Shown: positions 49,614 to 59,362, counted from the stretch's first letter. The stretch: DNA of 64,000 bases from Mucilaginibacter gossypii (GCF_900100945.1 NZ_FNCG01000022.1:1-64000), one strand, 5' to 3'. Notes: a model not told the origin generated them from the sequence alone. Program-made: numbers and translations.

Positions 49614-51572
49614 TTAATTTTTTACTTCATAACCATTATTGCTCCTATCCACATCCGGGTAGATCTTTTCAGGATCGATAACTACTTTGGCGACAGCTGC
49701 TTTTTTATCACCGGTAAAGGAATAAACGCTGCTATACTCCCAAATCTCAGCCGGGAATTCACGATGCTCTTTTGAGCCATCAGCATAAGTTATTTCAACA
49801 ACCAAAGGCATGGCTGCTTTGTTCATATTTTCGACTGTAATAATAGGCTGGGAACCCGCCTTACTTTCTACTTTAACAATTTTTTGATCGAGGCGATAGT
49901 TTTCGAGGAACATCGATTTCCAAAACCAGGTTAGGTCTTCGCCGGCCGAACTATCCATACTCCTAAAAAAGTCCCATGGGGTTGGGTGTTTATAGGCCCA
50001 ATCACGGATATATTTTCTGAAAGCACGATCAAAACGCTCCGTGCCTAAAATTTGGTTACGCAAAAGTGCTAACGAATAAGCCACTTTTTGATATTGCAAC
50101 GGATATACCTGGTTGCCGGGTAAAGCATCAGGACGGGTAACAATAGGCAATAGCTTTTCCGCAAACAGGGAATCAAGCGGACTATCGATCTCTACATAAC
50201 CTATAAACTCACCTTTATTGAAAGCTTTGGTAGCAATTTTGTCAATGAACATATTAAACCCTTCGTCCATCCATGCGTATTTACGTTCATTGCTGCCCAC
50301 TACCATCGGGAACCAGGTATGGCCCAGCTCATGGTTTACTACTGCAAAATACATATTGCCGGTATCTTTTGCCGAGCAAAAAACCATGCCGGGGTACTCC
50401 ATACCATCCAGGTTTGAAGCAACGTTAACCGCTTTGTTATAAGGGTATGGGAACCATTTTTCGGAAAAATGCTGCAAGGTAAATTTGATATACTCCGACG
50501 AGCGTTTCCAGCTACCTTGTTTCTCTGATTCTACCGGGTATACCGAGCTACCCATTACCCGCCTGCCATCGGCAAGTTTAAAACTCAAGCCTTCCCAAAC
50601 AAATGAGCGCGAGGCCGTCCACGCGAAATCCCTTGCATTATCCAGTTTAAATTTCCACGTACAGGTAGCTTTTGCAGGCCTTGATGAAGGGTCGGTTACT
50701 TCTTTTGCTGTACGAATCTGCACCGGCACATCACTTTGTTTGGCAGCCTGCCAGCGCTTGAGTGCGGTTGGTGTTAGTACTTCTTCAGGATTGAGCAGAT
50801 CTCCAGAGCTTTCCACAATAAGTCCCGATGGCACTGTGATATTAACCCTGAAATTACCATACTCCAGGTAAAACTCACCGTTACCTAAGTACGGCAGCGT
50901 GTTCCATCCTTCTACATCATCCAAAACACACATCCTGGGGTACCATTGTGCTACAGCATAAATATTGCCATTTTTTGTTGGAAGGATATCGGTGCGGTTA
51001 ACCAGGAAATCAGCATTTTTATAATTGACCGGGAAGTTGTACCTGTACCGGATACTAAAGGTTATGGCCTGCCCGCTTAACAGCGGCTGTGCCAGCTCAA
51101 GCTGCATCCGGGTATCATAAATATGATATTTAATGTTTCCAACTTTGTTTCCGGCAAGCTGCACGCCTTCTACCTGGTATCCGCCATCAGGAGTAGTTTT
51201 TTCAGGATCCTGGTAAAGAAATAGCTTGGATTGAATCCCCCGCGAATCTTTTTTGAACACATTTTGTTCCAGTTGCAACCACAGTGCCGAAAGGGCTTTG
51301 GGGCTATTATTGGTATAAGTAATTGTAGCTGTACCGGTTATGACGTTGGTTTTATCATCAAGCGCTACATCAATTACATAATCGGCCTTGTTTTGCCAGT
51401 AGGCAGGGCCAGGTTCACCGGCAGCGGTACGATATGAGTTGCCCGGAGGTAATAAGGGTTGTGCCGGGAATAAATCTGAAGGACGATACTTAGTTTGGGC
51501 TGAAGAGATATCGGTTGCTAATAAACACAGGGAAACGATAATTAGCTTTATGTTTTGTAGGGGTCTTAACAT
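49614..51572 (-). CDS. M1-family zinc metallopeptidase
   Basis: A 652-residue exported aminopeptidase-like protein. Signal about 1-25. The N-terminal beta-sandwich (about 65-320) precedes the thermolysin-like domain, where VNHELGHTWFP gives HExxH and DEGFNMF the third zinc ligand 18 residues later. The family exopeptidase motif GxMEN appears as LDGMEYPG (GMEYPG), as in Bacteroidota M1 homologues. The C-terminal 100 residues are beta-rich. It is single and may trim extracellular peptides. Confidence 0.93.
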   Translation of the reverse strand: MLRPLQNIKLIIVSLCLLATDISSAQTKYRPSDLFPAQPLLPPGNSYRTAAGEPGPAYWQNKADYVIDVALDDKTNVITGTATITYTNNSPKALSALWLQLEQNVFKKDSRGIQSKLFLYQDPEKTTPDGGYQVEGVQLAGNKVGNIKYHIYDTRMQLELAQPLLSGQAITFSIRYRYNFPVNYKNADFLVNRTDILPTKNGNIYAVAQWYPRMCVLDDVEGWNTLPYLGNGEFYLEYGNFRVNITVPSGLIVESSGDLLNPEEVLTPTALKRWQAAKQSDVPVQIRTAKEVTDPSSRPAKATCTWKFKLDNARDFAWTASRSFVWEGLSFKLADGRRVMGSSVYPVESEKQGSWKRSSEYIKFTLQHFSEKWFPYPYNKAVNVASNLDGMEYPGMVFCSAKDTGNMYFAVVNHELGHTWFPMVVGSNERKYAWMDEGFNMFIDKIATKAFNKGEFIGYVEIDSPLDSLFAEKLLPIVTRPDALPGNQVYPLQYQKVAYSLALLRNQILGTERFDRAFRKYIRDWAYKHPTPWDFFRSMDSSAGEDLTWFWKSMFLENYRLDQKIVKVESKAGSQPIITVENMNKAAMPLVVEITYADGSKEHREFPAEIWEYSSVYSFTGDKKAAVAKVVIDPEKIYPDVDRSNNGYEVKN

Positions 51573-51647
51573 ATTAATAATTTAATAAACGGAGATTTGA
51601 AATTTTTACAGCTCAATATAATAAAAGTTGATGATCTGTAAAACGTG

Positions 51648-51678
51648 TTTTGTAGAGGCACATCACATGCGGCTCCCA
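51648..51678. repeat. Degenerate GAGRCRCAT...ATGCGGCTC hairpin
   Basis: GTAGAGGCACATCACATGCGGCTC resembles the GTAGAGACGCATNNCATGCGTCTC hairpin seen in many Bacteroidota intergenic regions, but several arm bases are mismatched. Confidence 0.35.
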
Positions 51679-51733
51679 TAGGACAAACAGTATCAGGACA
51701 AGTCACGGAGAAAACTGCTACTACTCTACAGGC

Positions 51734-51776
51734 ACAAGTGAGCATGTACACTGGCCATCGCTCAACACTTGCGCCA
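51734..51776 (-). repeat. 43-bp dispersed element, copy D
   Basis: On the minus strand it reads TGGCGCAAGTGTTG...CTCACTTGT, like copies A (7583), B (27540) and C (27647). The inner 20 bases are unrelated to the other copies. Confidence 0.6.
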
Positions 51777-51811
51777 ATAATGAACTACTTATTTTCATTT
51801 TTCTGGATTTT

Positions 51812-53077
51812 TCACTCCCCGCCCAAAACTTCCATAACCGCCTGCGCCTTCAACAAACATTCTTCATATTCATTTTCGGCGATAGCGTGATAAGTTATAG
51901 CTCCACCTGCGTGAAACGAAAGGTATTTATTGGAGGAATTATAAAGCAATGAACGGATCACTACGTTAAAATCAAAATCATCATCCGGACTGAAATAGCC
52001 TATTGCACCTGAGTATACGCCACGCTTACTGCGCTCATATCGCTCCATTAACTGCATACAGCTAACTTTCGGGGCACCTGTCATGCTGCCCATCGGGAAA
52101 GTGTTTTTGATGGCCTGTACGTTTAAAAGGCTGTCCTTTATTTCACAAACCACCGTAGAGATCATCTGGTGCACCTGCTTAAAGCTGTAGATACCAAAAA
52201 GTTCTTCGGTTTTAACCGTGCCGGGTTTAGCCGATCTGGTTAAATCATTTCTTACCAGGTCAACAACCATTACGTTTTCCTGCAGTTCTTTGGGATGGCT
52301 GCGCAGGCTCTGTTTAGCCTGTTCATCGGCTTCAATATCATCCATCCTTTTAGCCGTACCTTTTATGGGTTGCGAAATGAGTTTACTTCCCCGTTTAGCC
52401 AAAAATCGTTCGGGCGAGGCGCCGAGAATATAATTCCCATTCCATTTAAAAAAAGTGGAGAACGGATTGGGCGAAACTTCGTTCAGTCTCGTAAAAATCT
52501 CCAGCGGATCAAGAAGTACATCCTCTGCAAAAAATTCCTGGCAAAAGTTAGTGACATAAATATCGCCCTGGGTAATGTGCTCTTTTATTTTGTTTACCGT
52601 GTCAATGTATTCCTGCCTGCTGAAGCGTGGGGATAGGTTGATATTAGCCTGCTGTACAGGTTCAATTAAACCCTGCTCAATGATTGATCTTACGACAAGT
52701 TCGGGATTATCTGAAATAATTTCAGCCTCCTCCCCCCTTATCAAAATCAGATGCTGAGGAACAAAGAAATACAGGTCTGGAAATTCTAAACCATCGGGAT
52801 TGGTGGATGTAAGCGCTTCAATTTCATTTTTGAGGTCATAGCCCAGGAAACCCGTCATCCATCCGGGGTTACTTTTCCTGAACTCATCAAGCTTATCAAA
52901 AGCATTACCGGCGTTAGCATTCAGAGAGGTACGGGAGCCGACCGCTATCAGCGTATCAAATTTGGAATAGGGATCATTAAATCCGTTCGAATCAAGATAA
53001 CACAGTGTGTCAAAAGTTGCAGCCCATTGCAACGCCTTTATTCTGAATCCCGGCAGATCATTAACCTGTACTATCAC
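51812..53077 (-). CDS. pabB: Aminodeoxychorismate synthase component I (anthranilate synthase component I family)
   Basis: A 421-residue chorismate-binding enzyme. ITQGDIYVTNFCQEFFAED, SQPIKGTAKRM, MVVDLVRNDLTRSA, FGIYSFKQVHQMISTV, GSMTGAPKVSCM and YSGAIGYFSPDDDFDFNVVIRS (in pieces) are the family motifs. The PIKGT Lys marks the PabB group, in which it attacks C2 of chorismate, rather than TrpE (PIAGT). It supplies p-aminobenzoate for folate. No PabA or PabC is adjacent. Start at 53077 is ATG. Confidence 0.9.
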   Translation of the reverse strand: MIVQVNDLPGFRIKALQWAATFDTLCYLDSNGFNDPYSKFDTLIAVGSRTSLNANAGNAFDKLDEFRKSNPGWMTGFLGYDLKNEIEALTSTNPDGLEFPDLYFFVPQHLILIRGEEAEIISDNPELVVRSIIEQGLIEPVQQANINLSPRFSRQEYIDTVNKIKEHITQGDIYVTNFCQEFFAEDVLLDPLEIFTRLNEVSPNPFSTFFKWNGNYILGASPERFLAKRGSKLISQPIKGTAKRMDDIEADEQAKQSLRSHPKELQENVMVVDLVRNDLTRSAKPGTVKTEELFGIYSFKQVHQMISTVVCEIKDSLLNVQAIKNTFPMGSMTGAPKVSCMQLMERYERSKRGVYSGAIGYFSPDDDFDFNVVIRSLLYNSSNKYLSFHAGGAITYHAIAENEYEECLLKAQAVMEVLGGE

Positions 53078-53102
53078 CCTGCAAAAATAACCAAGTAAAT
53101 GA

Positions 53103-53127
53103 AAAAGGCCGGGATGCCCGGCCTTTT
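53103..53127 (-). terminator. Intrinsic terminator downstream of purA
   Basis: AAAAGGCCGGG ATG CCCGGCCTTTT is a perfect 11-bp stem with a 3-nt loop and symmetric A/T flanks, placed 41 bp after the purA stop in its direction of transcription. It also lies just upstream of pabB. Confidence 0.85.
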
Positions 53128-53167
53128 ATTCTTATTATTAACCCTAATTAATATAGGGGATAACCTA

Positions 53168-54445
53168 TTAATGTAATGTTAAAGTCTGCTTCCTGTCCGG
53201 ACCTACAGATAAATATTTCACTGGTACGCCAAGTTCGGCCTCAAGATAATCAATGTATGATTGCAGCTTAGCCGGGATCTCAGACAGTTCGGTAATACCA
53301 GTCAAGTCTTCGTTCCAGCCATTAATTTCCTTGTAAACCGGCTCTGGTTTAACTGAGCAAATATCGTAAGGCATATAATCAATCTGCTCGCCCAGGTAGT
53401 TATAATGAGTAGCAGCATAAATTTTATCGAAACCGCTTAATACATCAGCCTTGGTCATTACCAGTTGAGTAACGCCATTAAGCATAATAGCGTATTTTAA
53501 AGCAGGAAGATCGATCCAGCCGGTACGACGTGGCCTGCCTGTAGTAGCACCAAACTCATGGCCTACTTTGCGTAGTTCCTCACCTGTTTCGTTTTCCAGT
53601 TCGGTTGGGAACGGACCGCCACCTACACGGGTGCAATAAGCTTTGAAAATACCTATTACTTCGCCAATTTGCTGTGGGGCAATACCTAAACCTGTGCAAG
53701 CGCCGGCAGCGGTAGTATTTGATGAAGTTACAAACGGATATGAACCAAAATCAATATCAAGCATAGCGCCCTGAGCACCTTCTGCTAAAACTTTTTTGCC
53801 TTCTTTAATATAGTTGTTAACCAAATGTTCAGAATCAACAAGCGGGAATTGGCGTAAAACATCGAGAGCTTCAAAAAACAATGTTTCGCGTTCTGAAAAA
53901 TCTGCTACCTCGCCGTAAAGCTGCTGCAGCATTGATACGTGTTTATCAACCAGCTTCTGATAACGCTCCTTAAAATCGGGCAGGGTGATATCACCAATAC
54001 GTAAACCGTTACGACCGGTTTTATCCATATAAGTTGGACCAATACCTTTTAAAGTTGAACCAATTTTGCCTTCACCCATCTTTTTTTCATTAGCGGCATC
54101 AAGCAACTGGTGAGTTGGTAATATCAGGTGTGCTTTTTTAGCAATTAAAAGATTCTTTTTGGCCAACAGGTCATGCCCCGCATCTTTTAATTTATCCAGT
54201 TCTTTTTTCAGGGTGATAGGATCAATCACCACACCATTACCAATAAGGTTCATGGTGTTTTCAAAAAATATACCTGAAGGAATGGTGTTTAAAACAAACT
54301 TTTTACCGTCAAACTCTAAAGTATGACCTGCATTTGGTCCGCCCTGGAAACGTGCAATCAGGTCGTAACCTGCGCTAAGCACATCAACAATTTTTCCTTT
54401 TCCTTCATCGCCCCACTGGAGGCCTAATAATACGTCAACAGCCAT
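53168..54445 (-). CDS. purA: Adenylosuccinate synthase
   Basis: A 425-residue GTP-dependent enzyme of AMP synthesis. GLQWGDEGKGKIVD at the N-terminus, FQGGPNAGHTLEF, GSTLKGIGPTYMDKTGRNGLR (in pieces), QGAMLDIDFGSYPFVTSSNT and GRPRRTGWIDLPAL are diagnostic. Length and start agree with the family. Its -7 box overlaps the fur stop codon region, so it can be expressed separately from fur, which lies directly upstream on the same strand. Confidence 0.97.
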   Translation of the reverse strand: MAVDVLLGLQWGDEGKGKIVDVLSAGYDLIARFQGGPNAGHTLEFDGKKFVLNTIPSGIFFENTMNLIGNGVVIDPITLKKELDKLKDAGHDLLAKKNLLIAKKAHLILPTHQLLDAANEKKMGEGKIGSTLKGIGPTYMDKTGRNGLRIGDITLPDFKERYQKLVDKHVSMLQQLYGEVADFSERETLFFEALDVLRQFPLVDSEHLVNNYIKEGKKVLAEGAQGAMLDIDFGSYPFVTSSNTTAAGACTGLGIAPQQIGEVIGIFKAYCTRVGGGPFPTELENETGEELRKVGHEFGATTGRPRRTGWIDLPALKYAIMLNGVTQLVMTKADVLSGFDKIYAATHYNYLGEQIDYMPYDICSVKPEPVYKEINGWNEDLTGITELSEIPAKLQSYIDYLEAELGVPVKYLSVGPDRKQTLTLH

Positions 54446-54486
54446 TAATTTATCGTAAGTTCAAGAATATGTGTTATGAAAGGGGG

Positions 54487-54494
54487 CAAAGTTA
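54487..54494 (-). promoter_or_regulatory. -7 box of purA
   Basis: Minus-strand TAACTTTG, followed by CCCC. The same TAACTTTGCCCC word stands before fur (54985-54974), suggesting similar promoters. A TTTG lies only 13 bp upstream, too close for a normal -33 box. Confidence 0.5.
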
Positions 54495-54959
54495 AATTTT
54501 TCTGTCACAAAAACCCTCTCTTAATTTGGCACAATTACCATAAAGATTTAAAGAGTGGTGTTTGATGTCAAATTTTAATATATCGCCCATCATACTCTGG
54601 ATCTGCTGGATGCGCGGATCGCAAAACTCAACCACTTTACCACAGTCGATGCAAATGATATGGTCGTGCTGTTTGTAGCCGTATGATTTTTCGAACTGGG
54701 CCATGTTTTTACCAAACTGGTGTTTAGTGACCAGATCGCACGAAACCAACAGCTCAAGCGTATTGTAAACCGTTGCACGGCTTACACGATATTTTTTATT
54801 TTTCATGTGGATGTACAACGACTCCACATCAAAGTGATCTGTACGGGAATATATCTCTTCGAGTATAGCAAAACGTTCAGGGGTTTTCCTGAGGTTTTTA
54901 TTTTCGAGGTAGGCCTCAAAAATTTTTTTAACCATTGGTATGGTATCCTGCTGTGACAT
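54492..54959 (-). CDS. Fur-family metal-responsive repressor
   Basis: A 155-residue Fur/PerR-type regulator. The winged helix contains LRKTPERFAILEEIYS and YRVSRATVYNTLELLVSCDLV; the metal-binding half contains HDHIICIDCGKVVEFCDP with the CxxC structural zinc site partly visible, then a His/Cys-poor tail ending KLREGFCDRKI. Iron, zinc or peroxide sensing cannot be told apart from sequence alone. It precedes purA by 47 bp. Confidence 0.92.
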   Translation of the reverse strand: MSQQDTIPMVKKIFEAYLENKNLRKTPERFAILEEIYSRTDHFDVESLYIHMKNKKYRVSRATVYNTLELLVSCDLVTKHQFGKNMAQFEKSYGYKQHDHIICIDCGKVVEFCDPRIQQIQSMMGDILKFDIKHHSLNLYGNCAKLREGFCDRKI

Positions 54960-54977
54960 AATGATGTATTAACGGGG

Positions 54978-54985
54978 CAAAGTTA
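54978..54985 (-). promoter_or_regulatory. -7 box of the Fur-family gene
   Basis: Minus-strand TAACTTTG, exact TAnnTTTG, 18 bp before the ATG. A clear TTTG -33 box is missing. Confidence 0.5.
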
Positions 54986-55008
54986 TTAATAAATTATGGA
55001 TTAGAGAG

Positions 55009-55112
55009 ACAAGAGGTCAAGAGTCAAGAATCAAGATTGGTGAATTCTGTCTTGCCTCATAATTCTTAATTTCCTGCTTCTTTCTTGCTTCTTGACTCTT
55101 GACTTCCTGCTT
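55009..55112. repeat. Paired 7-8 bp periodic arrays between fur and rsh
   Basis: CAAG recurs at 55010, 55018, 55025 and 55032 (units GACAAGA, GTCAAGA, AATCAAG). Complementary CTTG recurs at 55084, 55091 and 55098, with CTTGACT units. The two sides can pair around a 45-bp centre. Same unit type as the array at 4086-4280. Confidence 0.6.
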
Positions 55113-55118
55113 CTATCC

Positions 55119-57341
55119 TCACGATGCTTTTTCAATTGCCGAATCAAAACGGTTAACCGCGGTTACGCCTTTTACTTGTTTTAGGTTTTTAATCAGGGTA
55201 TCAAGGTGACTGGTGTCATTCACATACAACATCAGCGAGCCTTCAAATATACCATTATCACTATCAACAGTGATAGATCTGATGTTTATTTTAAAATCAT
55301 TTGATATTACGGTGGTAAGCTTATTGATCAGCCCTACCTCATCAATACCGGTAATACGCAAACCGGTAAGAAAAGCAAGCTCCTGCTGATTTGTCCAGCG
55401 GGCTTTTACTATCCTATAGCCGTAGTTGGCCATGAGCTTAGCCGCATTGGGGCAATTGGTACGGTGGATCTTGATACCGTCGCTTACGGTAACAAAACCA
55501 AAAACATCATCGCCGGGGATAGGGTTACAACAATTGGCCAGCTTATAATCTATTTTTTGCATATCCTCGCCAATAAGCAGGATATCGCTGTCTTTAGCCT
55601 TGATATTTTTGATGAGGTTTTGAACCTGCTCCTGGTCAATTTTATCCTGCGGCTTATTATCAATCACTTTTTCGGATGCCTGGTACTCTTTCAGGTCCTT
55701 CATATCAATAATGCCCTTGGCAACATTGTAAAAAAGATCCTGAGTGGCCTGCAGCTTGAAAAAGTAGCTGATCTTTTGCAGGTTTTCGGAATTGTAAGTG
55801 ATCTTAAGCGATTTCATTTTACGCTCCAGGATCTCTTTACCATCCTCGGCAATTTTGCGTTTCTCCTCTTTTAAAGCCGACTTGATTTTAGCCTTAGCCT
55901 TAGCGGTAACCACAAAGTTAAGCCAGTCTTCCTTAGGTGTTTGTTTGCCCGAGGTAATGATCTCTACCTGGTCGCCGTTCTGGAGCTTGTAGCTTAGCGG
56001 CACCAACTTATGGTTTACCTTGGCACCTATACAGCTTGCGCCTACGTCGGTATGGATCTCGAAGGCAAAATCAAGCGCTGTAGCATTTAAAGGCAACTGG
56101 ATCAGCGCTCCTTTTGGCGTAAAAATGAAGATCTCATCGCTGAAGAGGTTCATCTTAAAATCATCGATGAAGTCGAGCGCGTTGGTATCGGGATTTTTGA
56201 GCATTTCGCGCACTTTATGTACCCATTGGTCAAGGCCGCTGTCGGTGCTGGCTTCCTTGTATTTCCAGTGTGCAGCAAAACCTTTTTCGGCAATTTCGTT
56301 CATGCGCTTGGTACGGATCTGTACTTCAACCCACTGCCCCCGAGGGCCCATTACCGTGGTATGCAATGACTCATAACCGTTGGCCTTGGGCGATGAAATC
56401 CAGTCGCGCAGCCTGTCCGGGTTTGGACGGTACTGGTCGGTTACTATAGAGTAGGCTTTCCAGCAATCAGCCTTTTCATGTTCAGGGGCGCTATCCAATA
56501 TAATCCGGATGGCGAAAAGATCATATACCTCTTCAAAAGGTATCGATTTCTTTTTCATCTTATTCCAGATGGAGTGGATAGATTTCGGTCGCCCGAATAT
56601 ATCGGCCTCAAGCCCCTGGCTTTGTAATGATTTATTTATTGGCTCGATAAAATCACGGATAAAACGCTCGCGTTCGGCCTTTTTCTCGTTCAGTTTATTT
56701 TTGATGAACTGGTAAGTTTCACGTTCCATATATTTCATGGAAAGGTCTTCCAGCTCAGATTTTATGGCATACAAGCCCAGGCGGTGTGCCAGGGGCGCAT
56801 ACAGGTAAACCGTTTCTGATGATAACTTAAGCTGCTTGTCCCTGGGCATAAACTCCATGGTACGCATGTTATGCAGCCTGTCGGCAAGCTTAATCAATAT
56901 CACCCTTACGTCGTCGGCAAGGGTAAGCAGCATTTTACGGAAGTTTTCGGCCTGCAATGAGCTGTTGGTATCAAATACGCCTGATATTTTGGTAAGGCCG
57001 TCAATAATTTTGGCCACCTTTTTACCAAATTCCATCTCAATTTCATCAAGCGTCATGTTGGTATCTTCAACCACATCATGCAGCAGGGCGCACACTATTG
57101 AGGTGGTACCCAGGCCAATTTCTTCGGCGGCTATCTGGGCAACAGCAATAGGGTGATATATATAGGGTTCGCCGCTTTTACGGCGCATATCCTTATGGCT
57201 TTCAAGCGCCATATCAAATGCCTTGCGTATCATGCGTTTATCGCCCTTTTGCAGGGTTGATTTACAGGCACGCAACAAAGCACGGTATCTTTTTAGTATC
57301 TCGTTCTTCTCGGCTTCCAGGTCTATCACTAAGTCTTTCAT
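55119..57341 (-). CDS. Bifunctional (p)ppGpp synthetase/hydrolase (Rel/SpoT)
   Basis: A 740-residue RSH enzyme. The hydrolase HD domain is intact (YIYHPIAVAQIAAE and LLHDVVEDTNMTLDEIE, with HDxxED). The synthetase domain has YDLFAIRIIL and the GFAAHWKYKE loop, then a TGS domain (IFIFTPKGALIQLPLNATAL), a helical/zinc-finger-like part with ANCCNPIPGDDVFGF, and a C-terminal ACT domain. Both activities are probably functional. ATG at 57341 is preferred to a TTG eight codons upstream. It controls the stringent response; no neighbour is functionally linked. Confidence 0.96.
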   Translation of the reverse strand: MKDLVIDLEAEKNEILKRYRALLRACKSTLQKGDKRMIRKAFDMALESHKDMRRKSGEPYIYHPIAVAQIAAEEIGLGTTSIVCALLHDVVEDTNMTLDEIEMEFGKKVAKIIDGLTKISGVFDTNSSLQAENFRKMLLTLADDVRVILIKLADRLHNMRTMEFMPRDKQLKLSSETVYLYAPLAHRLGLYAIKSELEDLSMKYMERETYQFIKNKLNEKKAERERFIRDFIEPINKSLQSQGLEADIFGRPKSIHSIWNKMKKKSIPFEEVYDLFAIRIILDSAPEHEKADCWKAYSIVTDQYRPNPDRLRDWISSPKANGYESLHTTVMGPRGQWVEVQIRTKRMNEIAEKGFAAHWKYKEASTDSGLDQWVHKVREMLKNPDTNALDFIDDFKMNLFSDEIFIFTPKGALIQLPLNATALDFAFEIHTDVGASCIGAKVNHKLVPLSYKLQNGDQVEIITSGKQTPKEDWLNFVVTAKAKAKIKSALKEEKRKIAEDGKEILERKMKSLKITYNSENLQKISYFFKLQATQDLFYNVAKGIIDMKDLKEYQASEKVIDNKPQDKIDQEQVQNLIKNIKAKDSDILLIGEDMQKIDYKLANCCNPIPGDDVFGFVTVSDGIKIHRTNCPNAAKLMANYGYRIVKARWTNQQELAFLTGLRITGIDEVGLINKLTTVISNDFKINIRSITVDSDNGIFEGSLMLYVNDTSHLDTLIKNLKQVKGVTAVNRFDSAIEKAS

Positions 57342-57450
57342 GTACGGGGTATTAGCGGTATTCAATCATAAACATGCAGCAAATAAATATTATTGCAGGT
57401 ATTAGTAAAATACCAAAAAAAATTACATTATTTTTGTATTAAGTAAAAAT

Positions 57451-58065
57451 ATGAAATTTATTGGTTTTACGCTGCTGTTATGTTGCTTAATGGGTGCTGC
57501 AAAGGCCCAAACAGCTACGCCTGCACCCGTAACTCTTGGCAAAAATGATACCATCAAAACAGCGATGACCAACCTTGACGGTGAGCTTGTGCCATGGATA
57601 GTTGAGCCGGAGGTTAGAATTGTAGATACCCGTATTTTTGCGAGCGAGGCCGATAGGCTAAACTACCGTCGTTTGCGTTATAATGTAATGAAAGTACTGC
57701 CTTACGCACGTTTTGCAGGGCAAAGGTACCGCCAGTTACAACGCGACCTTGCCGTTACCGCCGACAGGAAAAAACAAAAAGAACTCGTAAGCACCTGCGA
57801 GGGTGAAATAAAAAACCTGTTCAATAAAGAGATCAAAAACCTGACAATTAGTCAGGGCGAAGTTTTAATTAAGCTTATTGACCGCGAAACCGGGCAAACC
57901 AGCTTTGCTATGGTTAAAGAATTAAAAGGCGGCTTTAAGGCTTTCATGTTCCAGTCGGTAGCCAGCATATTTGGTCATAATCTCAAAGAAACCTACGACC
58001 CTGAAGAACAGAAGGATATCGAGGCCATATTAAATCAGGCCGGATATAATTCATACAGCAATTAG
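57451..58065 (+). CDS. DUF4294 exported protein
   Basis: A 204-residue protein with signal MKFIGFTLLLCCLMGAAKAQ and the DUF4294 domain: VPWIVEPEVRIVDTRIFAS, YRRLRYNVMKVLPYAR and LLISQGEV-like ISQGEVLIKLIDRETGQTS. DUF4294 proteins are found almost only in Bacteroidota and have no known function. A -7 box TATTTTTG (57429-57436) precedes it. It is followed within 5 bp by glutathione peroxidase and then bshB1. Confidence 0.9.
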   Translation: MKFIGFTLLLCCLMGAAKAQTATPAPVTLGKNDTIKTAMTNLDGELVPWIVEPEVRIVDTRIFASEADRLNYRRLRYNVMKVLPYARFAGQRYRQLQRDLAVTADRKKQKELVSTCEGEIKNLFNKEIKNLTISQGEVLIKLIDRETGQTSFAMVKELKGGFKAFMFQSVASIFGHNLKETYDPEEQKDIEAILNQAGYNSYSN

Positions 58066-58069
58066 TTTA

Positions 58070-58576
58070 ATGGATAACAAAAGCATTTACCGGTTTAACG
58101 TTAAAAAGTTAAACGGTGAAGAGATCAGTCTTTCCGAATATAAAAACAAAGTTCTTTTAATTGTAAACACGGCATCACAGTGCGGTTTTACACCTCAGCT
58201 AAAAGAATTGGCAGCTTTAAAAACTGAGCTTGCCGGCAAGGACTTTGAAATTCTTGCATTCCCTTCAAATGATTTTGGCGGCCAGGAACCTTTAGACGGT
58301 GAGGCTATTGCCGTTTTTTGTGAAGCCAATGGAGCAAATTATCCCATATTTGAAAAAATAAGGGTACGCGGCCCCTATGCCGACCCTTTGTATCAATTTT
58401 TTGCCGATAAAAAGGAGAATGGCAATGTGCGGTCGGTTCCGCGCTGGAATTTTCATAAATTTTTGATTGATAAGAATGGGCATGTAGTTGATTTTTACTA
58501 CCCTTTCACCAAACCAAACTCCTCAAAAATCAGGCGAAAGATTGACCGCCTGCTGACAGCGGCGTCTAACCAATGA
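58070..58576 (+). CDS. Glutathione peroxidase-family thiol peroxidase
   Basis: A 168-residue Gpx-fold peroxidase. NTASQCGFTPQLKELAAL gives the peroxidatic Cys38, FPSNDFGGQEP the Gln, and WNFHKFLIDK the Trp/Asn of the catalytic tetrad. The enzyme is cytoplasmic, without a signal peptide. Bacterial members usually take electrons from thioredoxin. It lies 4 bp after DUF4294 and 13 bp before bshB1, a redox-linked run. Confidence 0.93.
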   Translation: MDNKSIYRFNVKKLNGEEISLSEYKNKVLLIVNTASQCGFTPQLKELAALKTELAGKDFEILAFPSNDFGGQEPLDGEAIAVFCEANGANYPIFEKIRVRGPYADPLYQFFADKKENGNVRSVPRWNFHKFLIDKNGHVVDFYYPFTKPNSSKIRRKIDRLLTAASNQ

Positions 58577-58589
58577 ATTACTTTTGCGC

Positions 58590-59315
58590 ATGCTTAAATT
58601 AGATATATTAGTTTTATCGGTACATCCTGATGATGCTGAATTAGGTTGCTCAGGTACAATTTTAAAACATATAGCCCTTGGCTACAAAGTTGGTATTGTT
58701 GACCTTACCCGTGGCGAACTGGGCACCCGCGGCTCGGCCGAGATCCGTAAACAGGAAGCTGCCGCCGCCGCCGAAATATTAGGTTTAGCCGTACGTGAAA
58801 ACCTTGGCCTGCCCGATGCCTTTTTTGAAAATACCCGCGAACACCAGGTAAAGGTTATTGAAGCCATCCGCAAATTTCGCCCCTCCATCGTAATAACCAA
58901 TGCTTACCATGACCGCCATCCCGATCATGGCCGGGCAAATGAACTTGTTGAAGCCTCGGCATTTTTAGCGGGCCTTCGCAAAATAGAAACATTTGATATT
59001 GATGGCACACCACAAGAGGCCTGGCGGCCAGACATGGTGCTGCATTTTATACAGGATAATTATATTACCCCTGATATATTAATTGATGTAACCGAACATT
59101 GGGATAAAAAGATAGAGAGTATTAATGCTTACGGATCGCAATTTTATAACCCAAGCTGGGAAGAAGAACCTCAAACCTATATTTCAACATCCAATTTTAT
59201 TGAAATAGTAACCGGCCGGGCACGCGAGTTTGGTAAAAGCATCCAGGTTAAATACGCCGAGGGCTTTACGAGCAGAAAAATTTTAGGAGTAGATAATTTA
59301 TTTAACCTTAAATAA
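58590..59315 (+). CDS. bshB1: Bacillithiol biosynthesis deacetylase BshB1
   Basis: A 241-residue PIG-L-fold zinc deacetylase that converts GlcNAc-malate to GlcN-malate in bacillithiol synthesis. LVLSVHPDDAELGCSGTIL carries the HPDDxE zinc/general-base motif, and ITNAYHDRHPDHGRANELV the second His cluster. Length and the C-terminal KYAEGFTSRKILGVDNLF are typical of BshB1. ATG at 58590 is chosen over a TTG two codons earlier. TACTTTTG directly before it looks like a -7 box but may be chance. bshA and bshC are not in the window. Confidence 0.93.
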   Translation: MLKLDILVLSVHPDDAELGCSGTILKHIALGYKVGIVDLTRGELGTRGSAEIRKQEAAAAAEILGLAVRENLGLPDAFFENTREHQVKVIEAIRKFRPSIVITNAYHDRHPDHGRANELVEASAFLAGLRKIETFDIDGTPQEAWRPDMVLHFIQDNYITPDILIDVTEHWDKKIESINAYGSQFYNPSWEEEPQTYISTSNFIEIVTGRAREFGKSIQVKYAEGFTSRKILGVDNLFNLK

Positions 59316-59362
59316 TACTTATACTTAACTATAAGTTATATATAATAAATTCCACTTTAAAT

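Noticed and set aside
51645..51890. 81-residue plus-strand frame
   Set aside because: It overlaps the dispersed element copy D and the 3' end of pabB, and shows no family.
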